Part shown: positions 31,235 to 40,454 of the stretch, in pieces
Layout: each line of letters begins with the position of its first letter
How positions within the stretch are numbered: position 1 is the first letter of the stretch
Assembly (NCBI RefSeq): GCF_016462545.1
Contig: NZ_JAEMTA010000045.1
Span: 1-44,029 of the forward strand
From: Mycolicibacterium sp.
Lineage (GTDB): Bacteria > Actinomycetota > Actinomycetes > Mycobacteriales > Mycobacteriaceae
Reading direction: 5' to 3'
DNA length: 44,029 nt
Translations under genes and position numbers: made by a program
Notes under the pieces: generated by a model
Told to the model about the DNA's origin: nothing
The model's input: the letters and a program-made list of their open reading frames with translations, nothing else
Databases searched by the model: none

Positions 31235-31832
31235 GGCACCAGGGCTCCTTCCCATTGGTCAGACGACGCGCCATCCGGCATTCACCCAAGTATCAACCAC
31301 TCCCGCCCAGTGCCGCCCCGGCATCGTTCGCCCGAGGGATGCGGTAGGTCAGCAGCAAACTGAATCGTCATCAGCGCAAATTCATGTGAGCCGTCGGTGA
31401 CGGGTCGCGGAAGCTGGTTGGCCACTCCCTTCGAGAGGCTGTGCCCGCGCCTCGGCGCCGGACGGATGGGCGTCGTCGTCCGCGCCGTTCGCAGAGCTCA
31501 ATGAGAGTGCGCTCGCTGGTGCACGGCCCGTGTCGTCGTCCTCGACTTCGTAAATACGTGCATCGACGGTCACGGAGGCGCTGGTACCCTCGTAACGAGC
31601 AGTGGGCCCGGAGGGCGTCGGGGTGCTGGCGGACTCGTGGAAGGTCGGCAAATCTCGGGGACCGCGTCGGCAAAGCCGGCGTCGTCGCCGGTCGAGACCG
31701 CCGATCTCGAGCCCCGACAGCGGCTACGTAGGAAGATGGGGACGAGGGGGTCATCGACATGTCCGGCGAAATGCGTTCCAACGAGTCACACCTGCGGAGG
31801 CCGGCCACCAGCCGCCGCAGGTCGAGGTAGCC
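31235..31832. other. 598-bp gap upstream of espG1, where espE/espF lie in M. tuberculosis
   Basis: No EspE- or EspF-like protein is encoded. The region contains the MinD-gene ribosome-binding site, the palindrome CTCGT-A-ACGAG (31589-31599), and near the right end a possible 23-codon leader (31759-31830). A minus-strand reading frame at 31382-31651 (89 codons, TTG start) has an acidic, protein-like composition but lower third-position GC than its neighbours; it is not claimed as a gene. Promoters for the espG1-eccCb1 transcript should lie here. Confidence 0.55.
31759..31830 (+). CDS. Possible 23-residue leader peptide before espG1
   Basis: ATG 31759 follows GAGGGGG at about 9 bases. The frame (MSGEMRSNESHLRRPATSRR, then RSR) ends in TAG at 31828-31830, two bases before the GTG start of espG1. 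It is short, basic and Arg-rich. If translated it would couple ribosomes into espG1. It may equally be a chance frame; no homolog is known to me. Confidence 0.35.
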   Translation: MSGEMRSNESHLRRPATSRRRSR

Positions 31833-32687
31833 GTGTCGGTCCTGTCCAACGGCGGGCGCGGCACGTCCCACGTCGACGACGTCGTCGCGGTCGAGGTCAC
31901 GATCGACGGCATGCTCGTCATCGCCGACCGGTTGCACATGATGGAGTTCCCCCCGGCGCTCGGAATCCGGCCCAACATTCCCCAGCTCGAACTGCGCGAC
32001 GTGGTGTGGGACCAGGTCGCGCGAGACCTCACCGCGCAGGGTGTGCTCGATGTGTTCGGGAAACCGCATCCCGAGGTGGCCGTCATTGTCGACACGTTGA
32101 GCCGCGCCGACCGGACCCTCGAGGGCCGGTGGTGGCGCCGGGACGTCGGAGGCAAGATGGTGCGCTTCGCCATCTGCCGTAAGGGCGACCGCCACGTCAT
32201 CGCCGCGCGCGATGGCGACATGATCGTGCTGCAGCGCATCGCCCCGCAGGTGGGATTGGCAGGCATGGTGATGGCGGTCCTCGGCTCCGCCACCGCGGCG
32301 GACGTCGAACCGCTCACCGGCGTGGCGAGCAAGCTCGGGCAATCGACGACGGCCAATCAGTTGGCGCAGTTCGGCATCGATCCACCGTCGGCCAGGCTCT
32401 ACGCCGAGGTCACCGCCACCCCCAGCAGCTGGGTGGAGATCACCGCCAACGAGCGCCATTCCGGTGGGACCTACACCCAGGCCGACGTCGCTGCCGGTGT
32501 GCTCGATTCCCGGCACGGTCGGATCGTCTCGATTCCGCGACGTGTCAACGGCGAGCTCTACGGCAGCTTCCTGCCCGGCACCCCCGAGAACCTCCAACGT
32601 GCGCTCGACGGGCTCGTGGAGTTCCTCCCGTCGAAGGCCTGGTTCGACGAGAAGCCCGCCGACTTCGACGCCAACCACCCGGACTGA
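31833..32687 (+). CDS. espG1: EspG1, PE/PPE chaperone of ESX-1
   Basis: A 284-residue cytoplasmic chaperone that binds the PPE partner of PE-PPE pairs (here PPE68 with PE35) and keeps it soluble for the secretion machine. Strong similarity to M. tuberculosis EspG1: VVAVEVTIDGMLVIADRLHM, LGIRPNIPQLELRDVVW, DRTLEGRWWRRD, VIAARDGDM, and LYGSFLPGTPENLQRALDGL. GTG 31833 is chosen because homology starts shortly after it and GAGG lies 5-6 bases upstream; an in-frame start at 31602 would add 77 residues of basic shadow sequence. First gene of the ESX-1 core transcript; espH follows 13 bases later. Confidence 0.93.
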   Translation: MSVLSNGGRGTSHVDDVVAVEVTIDGMLVIADRLHMMEFPPALGIRPNIPQLELRDVVWDQVARDLTAQGVLDVFGKPHPEVAVIVDTLSRADRTLEGRWWRRDVGGKMVRFAICRKGDRHVIAARDGDMIVLQRIAPQVGLAGMVMAVLGSATAADVEPLTGVASKLGQSTTANQLAQFGIDPPSARLYAEVTATPSSWVEITANERHSGGTYTQADVAAGVLDSRHGRIVSIPRRVNGELYGSFLPGTPENLQRALDGLVEFLPSKAWFDEKPADFDANHPD

Positions 32688-32700
32688 GAAAGGTCATCTC

Positions 32701-33117
32701 TTGGTGGACGACATCCCTGCGCCAGACGCTCTCGACGTGTTCGGCGGATACGAGCTGGACGACGGTCTCTCCGTCGAGCCCGAAGAGCCGACCTTCACCG
32801 TGACGAATCCGCCTGGCACCGTGACGGTTTCGGCATTCATGGATGGACGCGTCCGGCAAGTCGAGCTTGCGCAGAAGGTCGCCACGATGACCGAGACGGA
32901 TCTTGCGGACGAGATCGTGGTGATAGCCCGGATGGCCACCCAGGATGCCAGGGCGGCGCAGTACGCCTACATGCTCGACGGCATGCGCCGGCAGGGTCAC
33001 GACGACGCAGCCACGCGCGACTTCCTGTCCCGAGAACTCGACCTGCCGTCGCCGGAGGATGCGAGCGCCGCACGCGCGCAGGTCTTCGCGATGAGGTACG
33101 CAGGTGAGCATGACTGA
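32701..33117 (+). CDS. espH: EspH, ESX-1 accessory protein
   Basis: A 138-residue acidic protein matching the core of M. tuberculosis EspH: FTVTNPPGTVTVSAFMDGRV, then VATMTETDLADEIVVIA and DLPSPEDASAARAQVFAMRY. It is shorter than the M. tuberculosis protein, mainly at the acidic N terminus. EspH supports secretion of EspE/EspF-type substrates, and those genes are not next to it here. TTG 32701 has AGAAAGG 7 bases upstream; GTG 32704 is an equal alternative. Its end overlaps the start of eccA1 by 8 bases. Confidence 0.88.
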   Translation: MVDDIPAPDALDVFGGYELDDGLSVEPEEPTFTVTNPPGTVTVSAFMDGRVRQVELAQKVATMTETDLADEIVVIARMATQDARAAQYAYMLDGMRRQGHDDAATRDFLSRELDLPSPEDASAARAQVFAMRYAGEHD

Positions 33118-34831
33118 CCAGTTGGCCGCACTGTTTGGAAGCGCCGTCGGCATGTTGCCCACCGCGCCCGCGCGCTCCCTGCAGATGTTCACCGAGATCA
33201 CCGCGATCGACGAATCTGCCTGCGACGCCTGGGTGGGTCGTATCCGCTGCGGCGACACCGACCGGGCCACCGTGTTCCGCGCCTGGTACTCCCGCGGTAG
33301 CTTCGGGCAGCTGGCGGGTGCCGCAGAGGTCTCGATGAACGCCCTCGAAGCCCGCGTCGAGATCGGTGGGCAGTTCGGAAACATCACCTATCCGGTGAAC
33401 TCGCCGCTGTCCATCACGCTGGGCTTCGCCGTCAACGAGGCGGCTGTCGGCAACTATGCGGACGCGATGGAGGCACTCGAGGGGGTACAGGCCAGTGGCG
33501 CCGACCACCTGGTGTCGTGGGCCAAGGCGGTCGTCTACGGTGCCGCCGAACGCTGGACCGACGTCATCGACGAGGTTCGGGGCGCCAGCACCTGGCCGGA
33601 CAAGTTCCTCGGCGCGGCCGCTGGTGTGGCGCACGGAGTCGCGGCCGCCAATCTTGGACTCTTCAACGAAGCGGAACGGCGCCTGACGGAAGCGAACTCG
33701 TCCCCCGCCGGTGAGGCGTGCGGGCTTGCGATTGCCTGGTTCCTCGCCATGACGCGGCGCAGCCTCGGCAACGAGGAGTCGGCCGTCGTGCTGCTCGAGT
33801 GGCTCCAGGCCACCAACTCCGAGCCGAAGGTCACTGCGGCACTGCGTGATCCGAGCTACCGTCTGGTCACCACCACCGCCGAGAAGATCGCGTCCCGTCG
33901 GGACCCCTGGGATCCCGCTAGCGTGGAGGCCGACAACTCGGGTCGCGCCACGCTGCTCGCCGACGCCCAGGCCGAACTCGACCGTCAGATCGGACTGAGC
34001 CGAGTCAAGGAGCAGATCGAAAGGTACCGCGCCGCAACACAAATGGCGAAGGTACGGGCGGCGCGTGGGATGAAGGTCGCCCAGCAGTCCAAGCACATCA
34101 TCTTCACCGGCCCGCCCGGTACCGGCAAGACCACCGTGGCGCGTGTGGTCGCCAACATCCTGGCCGGCCTCGGCGCGATTCCGGAACCGAAGCTCGTCGA
34201 GACCTCGCGCAAGGACTTCGTGGCGGAGTACGAGGGCCAGTCGTCGGTCAAGACCTCGCGCACGATCGACCGAGCCGTCGGCGGGGTGCTGTTCATCGAC
34301 GAGGCCTACACGCTGGTGCAGGAGCGCGACGGCCGGGCCGACCCGTTCGGCACGGAGGCACTCGACACCCTGCTGGCACGGATGGAGAACGACCGCGATC
34401 GTCTGGTCGTCATCATCGCCGGCTACAGCGCGGACATCGACCGTCTGCTGGAGAGCAACGACGGCCTGCGGTCGCGCTTCTCCACCAGGGTCGAGTTCGA
34501 TTCGTACGGTCCCGATGAGATCGTCGAGATCGCGAAGGTACTTGCCGAAGCCAATGATTCGACGCTCAGCGACGAGGCCGCCAAGCGCGTCCTCGAGGCG
34601 GCCACCCTGCTGAGCCAGCGCACGCTCAACGGCAAGCCTGCGCTCGACATCGCTGGCAACGGTCGGTACGCCAGGCAGTTGGTCGAGGCCGGTGAGCAGG
34701 GCCGGGACATGAGGCTCTCGCGGTCACTGGACTTCGAAAGCCTCGACGTCGAGCAGCTCAGTGAGATCAACGGCGACGACATGGCCGGCGCCATCGACGC
34801 CGTGCACGGTCGTCTGAACATCGGCGACTGA
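33110..34831 (+). CDS. eccA1: EccA1, ESX-1 AAA+ ATPase (CbxX/CfqX type)
   Basis: A 573-residue cytosolic ATPase. An N-terminal TPR-like helical domain (about 1-280) is followed by an AAA+ domain with P-loop GPPGTGKT (334-341) and Walker B GVLFIDEAYTLV, then the CbxX/CfqX end. It is almost colinear with M. tuberculosis EccA1. It acts with EspG1 to release PE/PPE substrates before export. ATG 33110 is preferred over GTG 33104 because it matches the known N terminus (MTDQLAALF). It overlaps espH, and the eccB1 start follows 3 bases after its stop. Confidence 0.96.
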   Translation: MTDQLAALFGSAVGMLPTAPARSLQMFTEITAIDESACDAWVGRIRCGDTDRATVFRAWYSRGSFGQLAGAAEVSMNALEARVEIGGQFGNITYPVNSPLSITLGFAVNEAAVGNYADAMEALEGVQASGADHLVSWAKAVVYGAAERWTDVIDEVRGASTWPDKFLGAAAGVAHGVAAANLGLFNEAERRLTEANSSPAGEACGLAIAWFLAMTRRSLGNEESAVVLLEWLQATNSEPKVTAALRDPSYRLVTTTAEKIASRRDPWDPASVEADNSGRATLLADAQAELDRQIGLSRVKEQIERYRAATQMAKVRAARGMKVAQQSKHIIFTGPPGTGKTTVARVVANILAGLGAIPEPKLVETSRKDFVAEYEGQSSVKTSRTIDRAVGGVLFIDEAYTLVQERDGRADPFGTEALDTLLARMENDRDRLVVIIAGYSADIDRLLESNDGLRSRFSTRVEFDSYGPDEIVEIAKVLAEANDSTLSDEAAKRVLEAATLLSQRTLNGKPALDIAGNGRYARQLVEAGEQGRDMRLSRSLDFESLDVEQLSEINGDDMAGAIDAVHGRLNIGD

Positions 34832-34834
34832 CCC

Positions 34835-36310
34835 GTGGCTGGCTTCCGGTTGACCACCAAGGTCCAGGTCAGCGGCTGGCGATTCCTGTTGCGCCGGGTC
34901 GAGCATGCGATCGTGCGTCGCGACACCCGCATGTTCGACGATCCGCTGCAGTTCTACAGTCGCGCAGTCTCTCTCGGCATCGTCATCGCCGTGCTGATCT
35001 GTCTGGGCGCGGCCTTGCTGGCCTACTTCAAGCCGCTGGGCAAGCGTGGTGGCGACGCCCTGCTCGTCGACCGCAGCACCAATCAGCTCTACGTGGTGAT
35101 GCCGGGGAACGGCCAGCTGCGACCCGTCTACAACCTGACCTCGGCCCGGCTGGTACTCGGCAACGCCGGCACGCCGAATGCCGTGAAGTCCGAGGAGCTG
35201 GACCGGATGCCGAAGGGCCAGCCGATCGGCATTCCCGGTGCGCCTTACGCCACGCCCGTCGCACGCGTACCGGAGTCGACGTGGACACTGTGCGACACGG
35301 TCACCAAGCCGGAGAGCGTCGCGCCGACCGTGCAGACGTCGGTGATCGTGCTGCCACTCGTCACCGACGGATCCGTAGGCCCGATGACGCCGGGTCAGGG
35401 AATGCTGGTGTCCTACCAGGATCGGGATTGGCTCGTCACCGACACCGGCCGTCACGCCATCGATCTGTCCGACCGCGCGGTGACGTCGGCGGTGGGCATT
35501 CCGGTCACCGCGAGGTCGACGCCGATCTCGGAGGGGCTCTACAACGCGTTGCCCAACTCGGGGCCGTGGATGCTGCCCCAGGTACCCGCCGGTGGAGCGC
35601 CCAATACGCTTGGGCTGCCTGCCAATCTGGTGATCGGCTCCGTGTTTCAGACGGTCACCGACTCGGGCGCGCAACAGTACGTCGTCCTGCCCGACGGGGT
35701 GGCGAAGGTCAACGACACGACCGCCGCGGCCCTGCGGGCGTCGAACTCCTACGGGCTGATCTCGCCGCCGTCGGTGGAGTCCAGCATCGTCGCGAAGATT
35801 GCCGAGCAGGTGTTCACCTCGCCGCTTCCCGCCACGCCGCTGGACGTGCTGCTGCGTGAGGACGCCCCCACGCTCTGTTGGGCGTGGCAGCGCGAGCCCG
35901 GCGACCAGTCGCCGAAGACCCAGGTGGTGACTGGTCGGCACCTTCCGATCGCGGCGACGTCGATGAACACCGGCATCGATCAGATCGGCGGGGACTCAAC
36001 GGTGTTCATCGCGGGCGGGCAGTACGTCCGGCTGCAGTCGCCCGACCCCCGGTACGGCGAGAGCCTGTACTACGTCGATCCGCAAGGTGTGCGCTACGGC
36101 ATCCCCAACGAGGACACGGCGAACAGGTTGGGACTGTCCGCTCCCGCGACCGCGCCCTGGCAGGTGGTGAGCCTGCTGGTCGACGGTCCCGTGCTGTCCA
36201 AGGAAGCGGCGCTGCTCGAGCACGACACGCTGCCACCGGATCCCGATCCCAGGAAGATTCCCGACGGGAAGCAGCAGCCAGTGGGTGCGGTAACCGGAGG
36301 TGGCTCGTGA
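34835..36310 (+). CDS. eccB1: EccB1, ESX-1 membrane-core subunit
   Basis: A 491-residue membrane protein with a cytoplasmic N terminus (about 1-44), one transmembrane helix (about 46-66, SLGIVIAVLICLGAALLAYF) and a large periplasmic part of repeated R1-type folds. Two cysteines (in LCDTV and LCWAWQ) can form the known disulfide. It is part of the EccBCDE complex in the inner membrane. A GTG start follows the eccA1 stop by 3 bases; the end overlaps eccCa1 by 4 (GTGA). Confidence 0.96.
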   Translation: MAGFRLTTKVQVSGWRFLLRRVEHAIVRRDTRMFDDPLQFYSRAVSLGIVIAVLICLGAALLAYFKPLGKRGGDALLVDRSTNQLYVVMPGNGQLRPVYNLTSARLVLGNAGTPNAVKSEELDRMPKGQPIGIPGAPYATPVARVPESTWTLCDTVTKPESVAPTVQTSVIVLPLVTDGSVGPMTPGQGMLVSYQDRDWLVTDTGRHAIDLSDRAVTSAVGIPVTARSTPISEGLYNALPNSGPWMLPQVPAGGAPNTLGLPANLVIGSVFQTVTDSGAQQYVVLPDGVAKVNDTTAAALRASNSYGLISPPSVESSIVAKIAEQVFTSPLPATPLDVLLREDAPTLCWAWQREPGDQSPKTQVVTGRHLPIAATSMNTGIDQIGGDSTVFIAGGQYVRLQSPDPRYGESLYYVDPQGVRYGIPNEDTANRLGLSAPATAPWQVVSLLVDGPVLSKEAALLEHDTLPPDPDPRKIPDGKQQPVGAVTGGGS

Positions 36311-38532
36311 CGACCCGCAAGTTCACCCCGATCATCAAGCGCGGCCCGCGCCTGACGCCGGGCGAGATCAACGTGACTCCGCCGGACGACCTCGGCGTCG
36401 AGATCCCGCCGTCGGGAATTCAGAAGATCCTTCCGTACGTCATGGGCGGCGGCATGCTCGGCATGATCGCGATCATGATCTTCACCGGCATCCGGCAGCT
36501 GTCGCCCTACATGCTGATGATGCCGCTGATGATGGTGATGGGGACCGTCGGCTTCATGGCGGGTGGTGGACCCGGCGGCAAGAAGGTCCCCGAGATCAAC
36601 GCCGACCGCAAGGAGTACCTGCGGTACCTGGCCGGCCTGCGTACTCGGGTGACGTCGTCGGCGGCCGCCCAGGTGGCGTTCTTCAACTACCACGCGCCGC
36701 ATCCCGACGACCTACTGTCCATCATTGGCGGCAACCGGCAGTGGTCGCGCACGTCCAACGCCGACTTCTACGCCGCGGCGCGGATCGGCACCGGCACCGA
36801 GGCCGCGGTCGACCGGCTGCTCAAACCCAACGTCGGCGGTGAGCTGGCGGGTCCGCAGGCGGCGCCGCAGGCCCACCTCGAACCGGTCAGCCACATGTGG
36901 GTCACGAAGTTCCTGCGGACGCACGGACTCATCCACGACTGCCCGAAACTCGTTCAGCTACGGACGTTTCCGACGATCGCCGTCGGTGGTGACCTCGCAG
37001 GCGCCGCGGATCTGCTGCGGGCGATGATCTGCCATCTGGCGGTGTTCCATCCGCCGGACCTGCTGCAGATCCGGGTGCTGACCGACAACCCGGAAGACCC
37101 CGACTGGGCCTGGCTGAAATGGCTGCCCCACGTGCAGCACCAGACCGACACCGACGCGGCGGGCGCCACGCGGCTGGTGTTCACCCGGCCCGACGGACTG
37201 TCCGACCTCACGGCGCGCGGGCCGCACACCGCAGACTCCGCGCCCAGCGGTCCGTACGTCGTCGTGGTCGACCTGACCGGCGGCCGGGCCGGCTTCCCGG
37301 TCGACGGGCGGGCCGGGGTCACCGTGATCACGCTGGGCAACCACAGATCGGCCTACCGGATCCGAGTCGATTCGGGCGGCACCGCCGACGACCGGCTGCC
37401 CAACTCGAACTTCCGACTCGTCACCAGCGATTCCGATCGCATGACACCCGGTCAAGCCGGGCGCATCGCGCGGAAGTTGGCCGGTTGGTCCATCACCGGA
37501 ACGATCATCGACAAGAGCACCAGGGTGCAGAAGAAGGTGGCCACGGAGTGGCACCAACTCGTCGGCGCCCAGACCATCGAAGAGGTCACGCCGGCCCGGT
37601 GGCGGATGTTCAGCGACCTCGACCGCGACCGCCTGCGCATTCCGTTCGGCCACGAGCTGAAGACCGGTGAGATCCAGTACCTCGACATCAAGGAGGGCGC
37701 GGAGTTCGGCGCGGGCCCCCACGGCATGCTCATCGGCACGACCGGCTCCGGCAAGTCGGAATTCCTTCGGACGCTGATCCTTTCGCTCGCCGCCACGCAC
37801 CATCCCGATCAGGTGAACCTGCTGCTCACCGACTTCAAGGGTGGCTCGACGTTCCTCGGCATGGAGAAGCTGCCGCACACCGCGGCCGTCGTCACCAACA
37901 TGGAGGAGGAGGCCGAGCTCGTCAGCCGCATGGGCGAGGTGCTCTCCGGTGAACTCGACCGTCGCCAGTCGATCCTGCGCCAGGCGGGTATCCAGGTCGG
38001 GGCGGCGGGCGCGCTGTCGGGCGTCGCGGAGTACGAGAAGCACCGTGAGCGTGGGGCCGACCTCCCCCCGCTGCCGACGCTGTTCGTCGTGGTCGACGAG
38101 TTCGCCGAACTGCTACAGAACCATCCGGACTTCATCCAGCTGTTCGACCGGATCTGCCGCGTCGGCCGCTCGCTGCGGGTGCATCTACTGCTCGCCACCC
38201 AGTCGTTGAACACCGGCGGCGTGCGAATCGACAAGTTGGAGCCGAACCTCACCTACCGCATCGCGCTCCGCACCACCAGCTCGGCGGAGTCCAAGGCGGT
38301 GATCGGAACGCCTGAGGCGCAATACATCACGAACAAGGAGAGCGGCGTCGGCTTCCTTCGGGTCGGCATGGAGGACCCGGTGAAGTTCCACAGCGTCTAC
38401 ACCGGCACGAACTACGTGCCGACGGTGGTGGACTCCGGTACCGGTGATGCCGCGCCGAAGCACGCGGCGCAGAGTCCGCTGCGGATCCGACCGTTCACGG
38501 CGGCGCCGATCGCGGAGGCGGTGGTGCAATGA
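36307..38532 (+). CDS. eccCa1: EccCa1, FtsK/SpoIIIE-type ESX-1 ATPase, membrane half
   Basis: 741 residues. Two transmembrane helices (about 40-86), a DUF/stalk domain, then ATPase domain 1 with Walker A GTTGSGKSE (K483) and Walker B LFVVVDEFAEL. In ESX-1 the EccC motor is split in two proteins; this half sits in the membrane core and joins with EccCb1. It is nearly identical in layout to M. tuberculosis EccCa1. GTG 36307 overlaps the eccB1 stop (GTGA), and the end overlaps eccCb1 by 4 (ATGA). An in-frame upstream extension to 35878 is rejected as a shadow of eccB1. Confidence 0.96.
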   Translation: MTTRKFTPIIKRGPRLTPGEINVTPPDDLGVEIPPSGIQKILPYVMGGGMLGMIAIMIFTGIRQLSPYMLMMPLMMVMGTVGFMAGGGPGGKKVPEINADRKEYLRYLAGLRTRVTSSAAAQVAFFNYHAPHPDDLLSIIGGNRQWSRTSNADFYAAARIGTGTEAAVDRLLKPNVGGELAGPQAAPQAHLEPVSHMWVTKFLRTHGLIHDCPKLVQLRTFPTIAVGGDLAGAADLLRAMICHLAVFHPPDLLQIRVLTDNPEDPDWAWLKWLPHVQHQTDTDAAGATRLVFTRPDGLSDLTARGPHTADSAPSGPYVVVVDLTGGRAGFPVDGRAGVTVITLGNHRSAYRIRVDSGGTADDRLPNSNFRLVTSDSDRMTPGQAGRIARKLAGWSITGTIIDKSTRVQKKVATEWHQLVGAQTIEEVTPARWRMFSDLDRDRLRIPFGHELKTGEIQYLDIKEGAEFGAGPHGMLIGTTGSGKSEFLRTLILSLAATHHPDQVNLLLTDFKGGSTFLGMEKLPHTAAVVTNMEEEAELVSRMGEVLSGELDRRQSILRQAGIQVGAAGALSGVAEYEKHRERGADLPPLPTLFVVVDEFAELLQNHPDFIQLFDRICRVGRSLRVHLLLATQSLNTGGVRIDKLEPNLTYRIALRTTSSAESKAVIGTPEAQYITNKESGVGFLRVGMEDPVKFHSVYTGTNYVPTVVDSGTGDAAPKHAAQSPLRIRPFTAAPIAEAVVQ

Positions 38533-40307
38533 CACTCGAGTCGGAACAAAGAGTTCTGCGCGAGGTGGTTCTCGGCCAGCTCACCACCGGCGAGAGCCGC
38601 GCCTACCGAATGTGGTTGCCGCCGTTGACCGATCCGACTCCGGTCAACGAGCTCGTCGCCCGTGATCGGCGTCAACCGCTGCGGTTCGGGCTGGGCATCA
38701 TGGACGAACCGAGGCGCCACCGCCAAGAGGTGTGGGGCATCGACGTCTCGGCGGCCGGCGGCAACATCGCGATCGGCGGTGCCCCGCAGACCGGCAAGTC
38801 GATGTTCCTGCAGACGCTGGTGCTGTCGGCCGCGGCGTCCCACACGCCGCGCCAGGTTCAGTTCTACTGCGTCGACATGGGCGGCGGCGGCCTGATGTAC
38901 CTGGAGGACCTGCCGCACGTCGGCGGGGTGGCGACGCGATCCGAGCCAGACCGGGTCAACCGGGTGATCGCCGAGATGAAAGCCGTTCTGCGCCAACGAG
39001 AAGCCACGTTCAAGCAGTATCGCGTCGGCTCGATCGCGGCATACCGGCAGATGCGTGACGACCCCACCAGCCCGGCGGCGGCGGACCCGTTCGGCGACGT
39101 ATTCCTCATCATCGACGGTTGGCCCGCGTTCGTCGCGGAGTTCCCCGACCTCGAACCCGTCGTCCAGGATCTGGCTGGCCAGGGGCTGGCCTACGGCGTC
39201 CACACGATCATCTCGACCCCGCGCTGGACCGAGCTCAAGTCCCGCGTCCGCGACTACCTCGGCACCAAGGTCGAGTTCCGCCTCGGCGACGTCAACGAGA
39301 CGCAGGTCGACCGCATGACCCGTGACATCCCCGCCAACCGGCCCGGGCGCGCCATTTCGATGGAGAAGCACCACCTGATGATGGGCGTGCCGCGGCTGGA
39401 CGGTGTGCGGAGCGCGGACGACATCGTCGAGGCCATCTCCGCGGCCGTCGAGCACATTTCGTCGTTGCACACCGATCAGGCACCGCAGGTGCGCGTCCTG
39501 CCCGAACGGGTGTACCTGCACGAACTGGACCCGAACCCGCCCGGGCCCGAGACCGACTACCGCTCGCGGTGGACGGTGCCGCTCGGTGTGCGCGAATCCG
39601 ATCTGTCGGTTGCCTACACGCCGATGCACACGACGCCACACCTCCTGATCTTCGGAGCACCGAAGTCGGGCAAGACGCGGATCGCGCACGCGGTGTCGTC
39701 GGCGATCTGCGCCAGGAACGACCCGTCCGAGGTGCGGTTCATGCTCGCCGACTATCGGTCCGGCCTGCTCGACGCGGTGCCGCAGAGCCATTTGCTGGCT
39801 GCTGGAGCGGTCAACCGCAACAACGCAAACCTCGAAGAATCCATCAAGGCGCTGGCCATCAACCTGAAGAAGCGTTTGCCGACGCCAGAGTTGACCACCG
39901 CCCAGCTACGGTCGCGCTCCTGGTGGACGGGCCCCGACATCGTGCTGCTCGTCGACGACTGGCACATGATCGTGGCCGCCAGCGGGATGATCTCGCCGAT
40001 GGCCCCACTGGCGCCGCTGTTACCGGCCGCGGCAGACATCGGGCTGCACATCATCGTGACCTGCCAGATGAGCCAGGCGCACCGCGCGACGATGGACAAA
40101 TTCGTGGGCGCGGCCTTCGGTGCAGGTTCGCCGACGATCTTTTTGTCCGGTGAGAAGGCGGAGTTCCCGACCAGTGAGTTCAAGTTGAAGCGGCGCCCGC
40201 CTGGCCAGGCGCTATTGGTATCGCCGGACGGCAAGGAAGTCATCCAGGCGGCGTACGTGGATCCCCCCGAAGAAGAAGTGTTCGCACCACCTCTGACGGC
40301 CCGGTAA
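38529..40307 (+). CDS. eccCb1: EccCb1, FtsK/SpoIIIE-type ESX-1 ATPase, cytosolic half
   Basis: 592 residues, two ATPase domains: the first with Walker A GGAPQTGKSM (K90), the second with GAPKSGKTR (K382) and VLLVDDWHMI. The C-terminal domain recognises the tail of EsxB. It joins EccCa1 to form the motor. Length equals that of M. tuberculosis EccCb1 within one residue. The start ATG 38529 overlaps the eccCa1 stop. It is the last gene of the tightly coupled core; a 147-bp leader with three hairpins follows before PE35. Confidence 0.96.
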   Translation: MTLESEQRVLREVVLGQLTTGESRAYRMWLPPLTDPTPVNELVARDRRQPLRFGLGIMDEPRRHRQEVWGIDVSAAGGNIAIGGAPQTGKSMFLQTLVLSAAASHTPRQVQFYCVDMGGGGLMYLEDLPHVGGVATRSEPDRVNRVIAEMKAVLRQREATFKQYRVGSIAAYRQMRDDPTSPAAADPFGDVFLIIDGWPAFVAEFPDLEPVVQDLAGQGLAYGVHTIISTPRWTELKSRVRDYLGTKVEFRLGDVNETQVDRMTRDIPANRPGRAISMEKHHLMMGVPRLDGVRSADDIVEAISAAVEHISSLHTDQAPQVRVLPERVYLHELDPNPPGPETDYRSRWTVPLGVRESDLSVAYTPMHTTPHLLIFGAPKSGKTRIAHAVSSAICARNDPSEVRFMLADYRSGLLDAVPQSHLLAAGAVNRNNANLEESIKALAINLKKRLPTPELTTAQLRSRSWWTGPDIVLLVDDWHMIVAASGMISPMAPLAPLLPAAADIGLHIIVTCQMSQAHRATMDKFVGAAFGAGSPTIFLSGEKAEFPTSEFKLKRRPPGQALLVSPDGKEVIQAAYVDPPEEEVFAPPLTAR

Positions 40308-40334
40308 TATTCTCTGCAGAGGTTCAGCTATTCG

Positions 40335-40397
40335 GCTGGCAACTAGCCAGCAAAGGAATCGGGGGTTCGATTCCACGGGGGAGCAAGCTACCGCTCC
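40335..40397 (+). promoter_or_regulatory. Three consecutive hairpins between eccCb1 and PE35
   Basis: Hairpin 1: GCTGGC/GCCAGC, 40335-40351, loop AACTA. Hairpin 2: GGAATC/GATTCC, 40355-40374, loop of 8. Hairpin 3: GGAGC/GCTCC, 40380-40397, loop of 8. Each stem is perfect and 5-6 bp, and they stand almost end to end. This could be an RNA processing or attenuation element that separates core-gene expression from the abundant PE35-PPE68-esxBA message. No known riboswitch was recognised. Confidence 0.5.
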
Positions 40398-40454
40398 ACG
40401 CGGGCCATTGGCTCGGCATGCATTGATTTCGAACTATGTGAGGGGTACTCGCAA

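Noticed and set aside
31382..31651. 89-codon minus-strand frame in the espG1 upstream gap
   Set aside because: Composition looks protein-like, but the start is TTG without a clear ribosome-binding site and third-position GC is lower than in neighbouring genes; not enough to call a gene.
31602..31832. Longer N terminus of EspG1 from 31602
   Set aside because: The extra 77 residues are Arg-rich without similarity to EspG; GTG 31833 fits the known start and has GAGG upstream.
35878..36306. In-frame extension of EccCa1 upstream of 36307
   Set aside because: It is antiphase to the end of eccB1, Arg/Gly-rich, and homology with EccCa1 starts at the GTG that overlaps the eccB1 stop.
40355..40380. 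tRNA-like T-arm (GGGGGTTCGATTCC) upstream of PE35
   Set aside because: No acceptor stem, D arm or anticodon arm can be built around it; the bases fit better as a simple hairpin.
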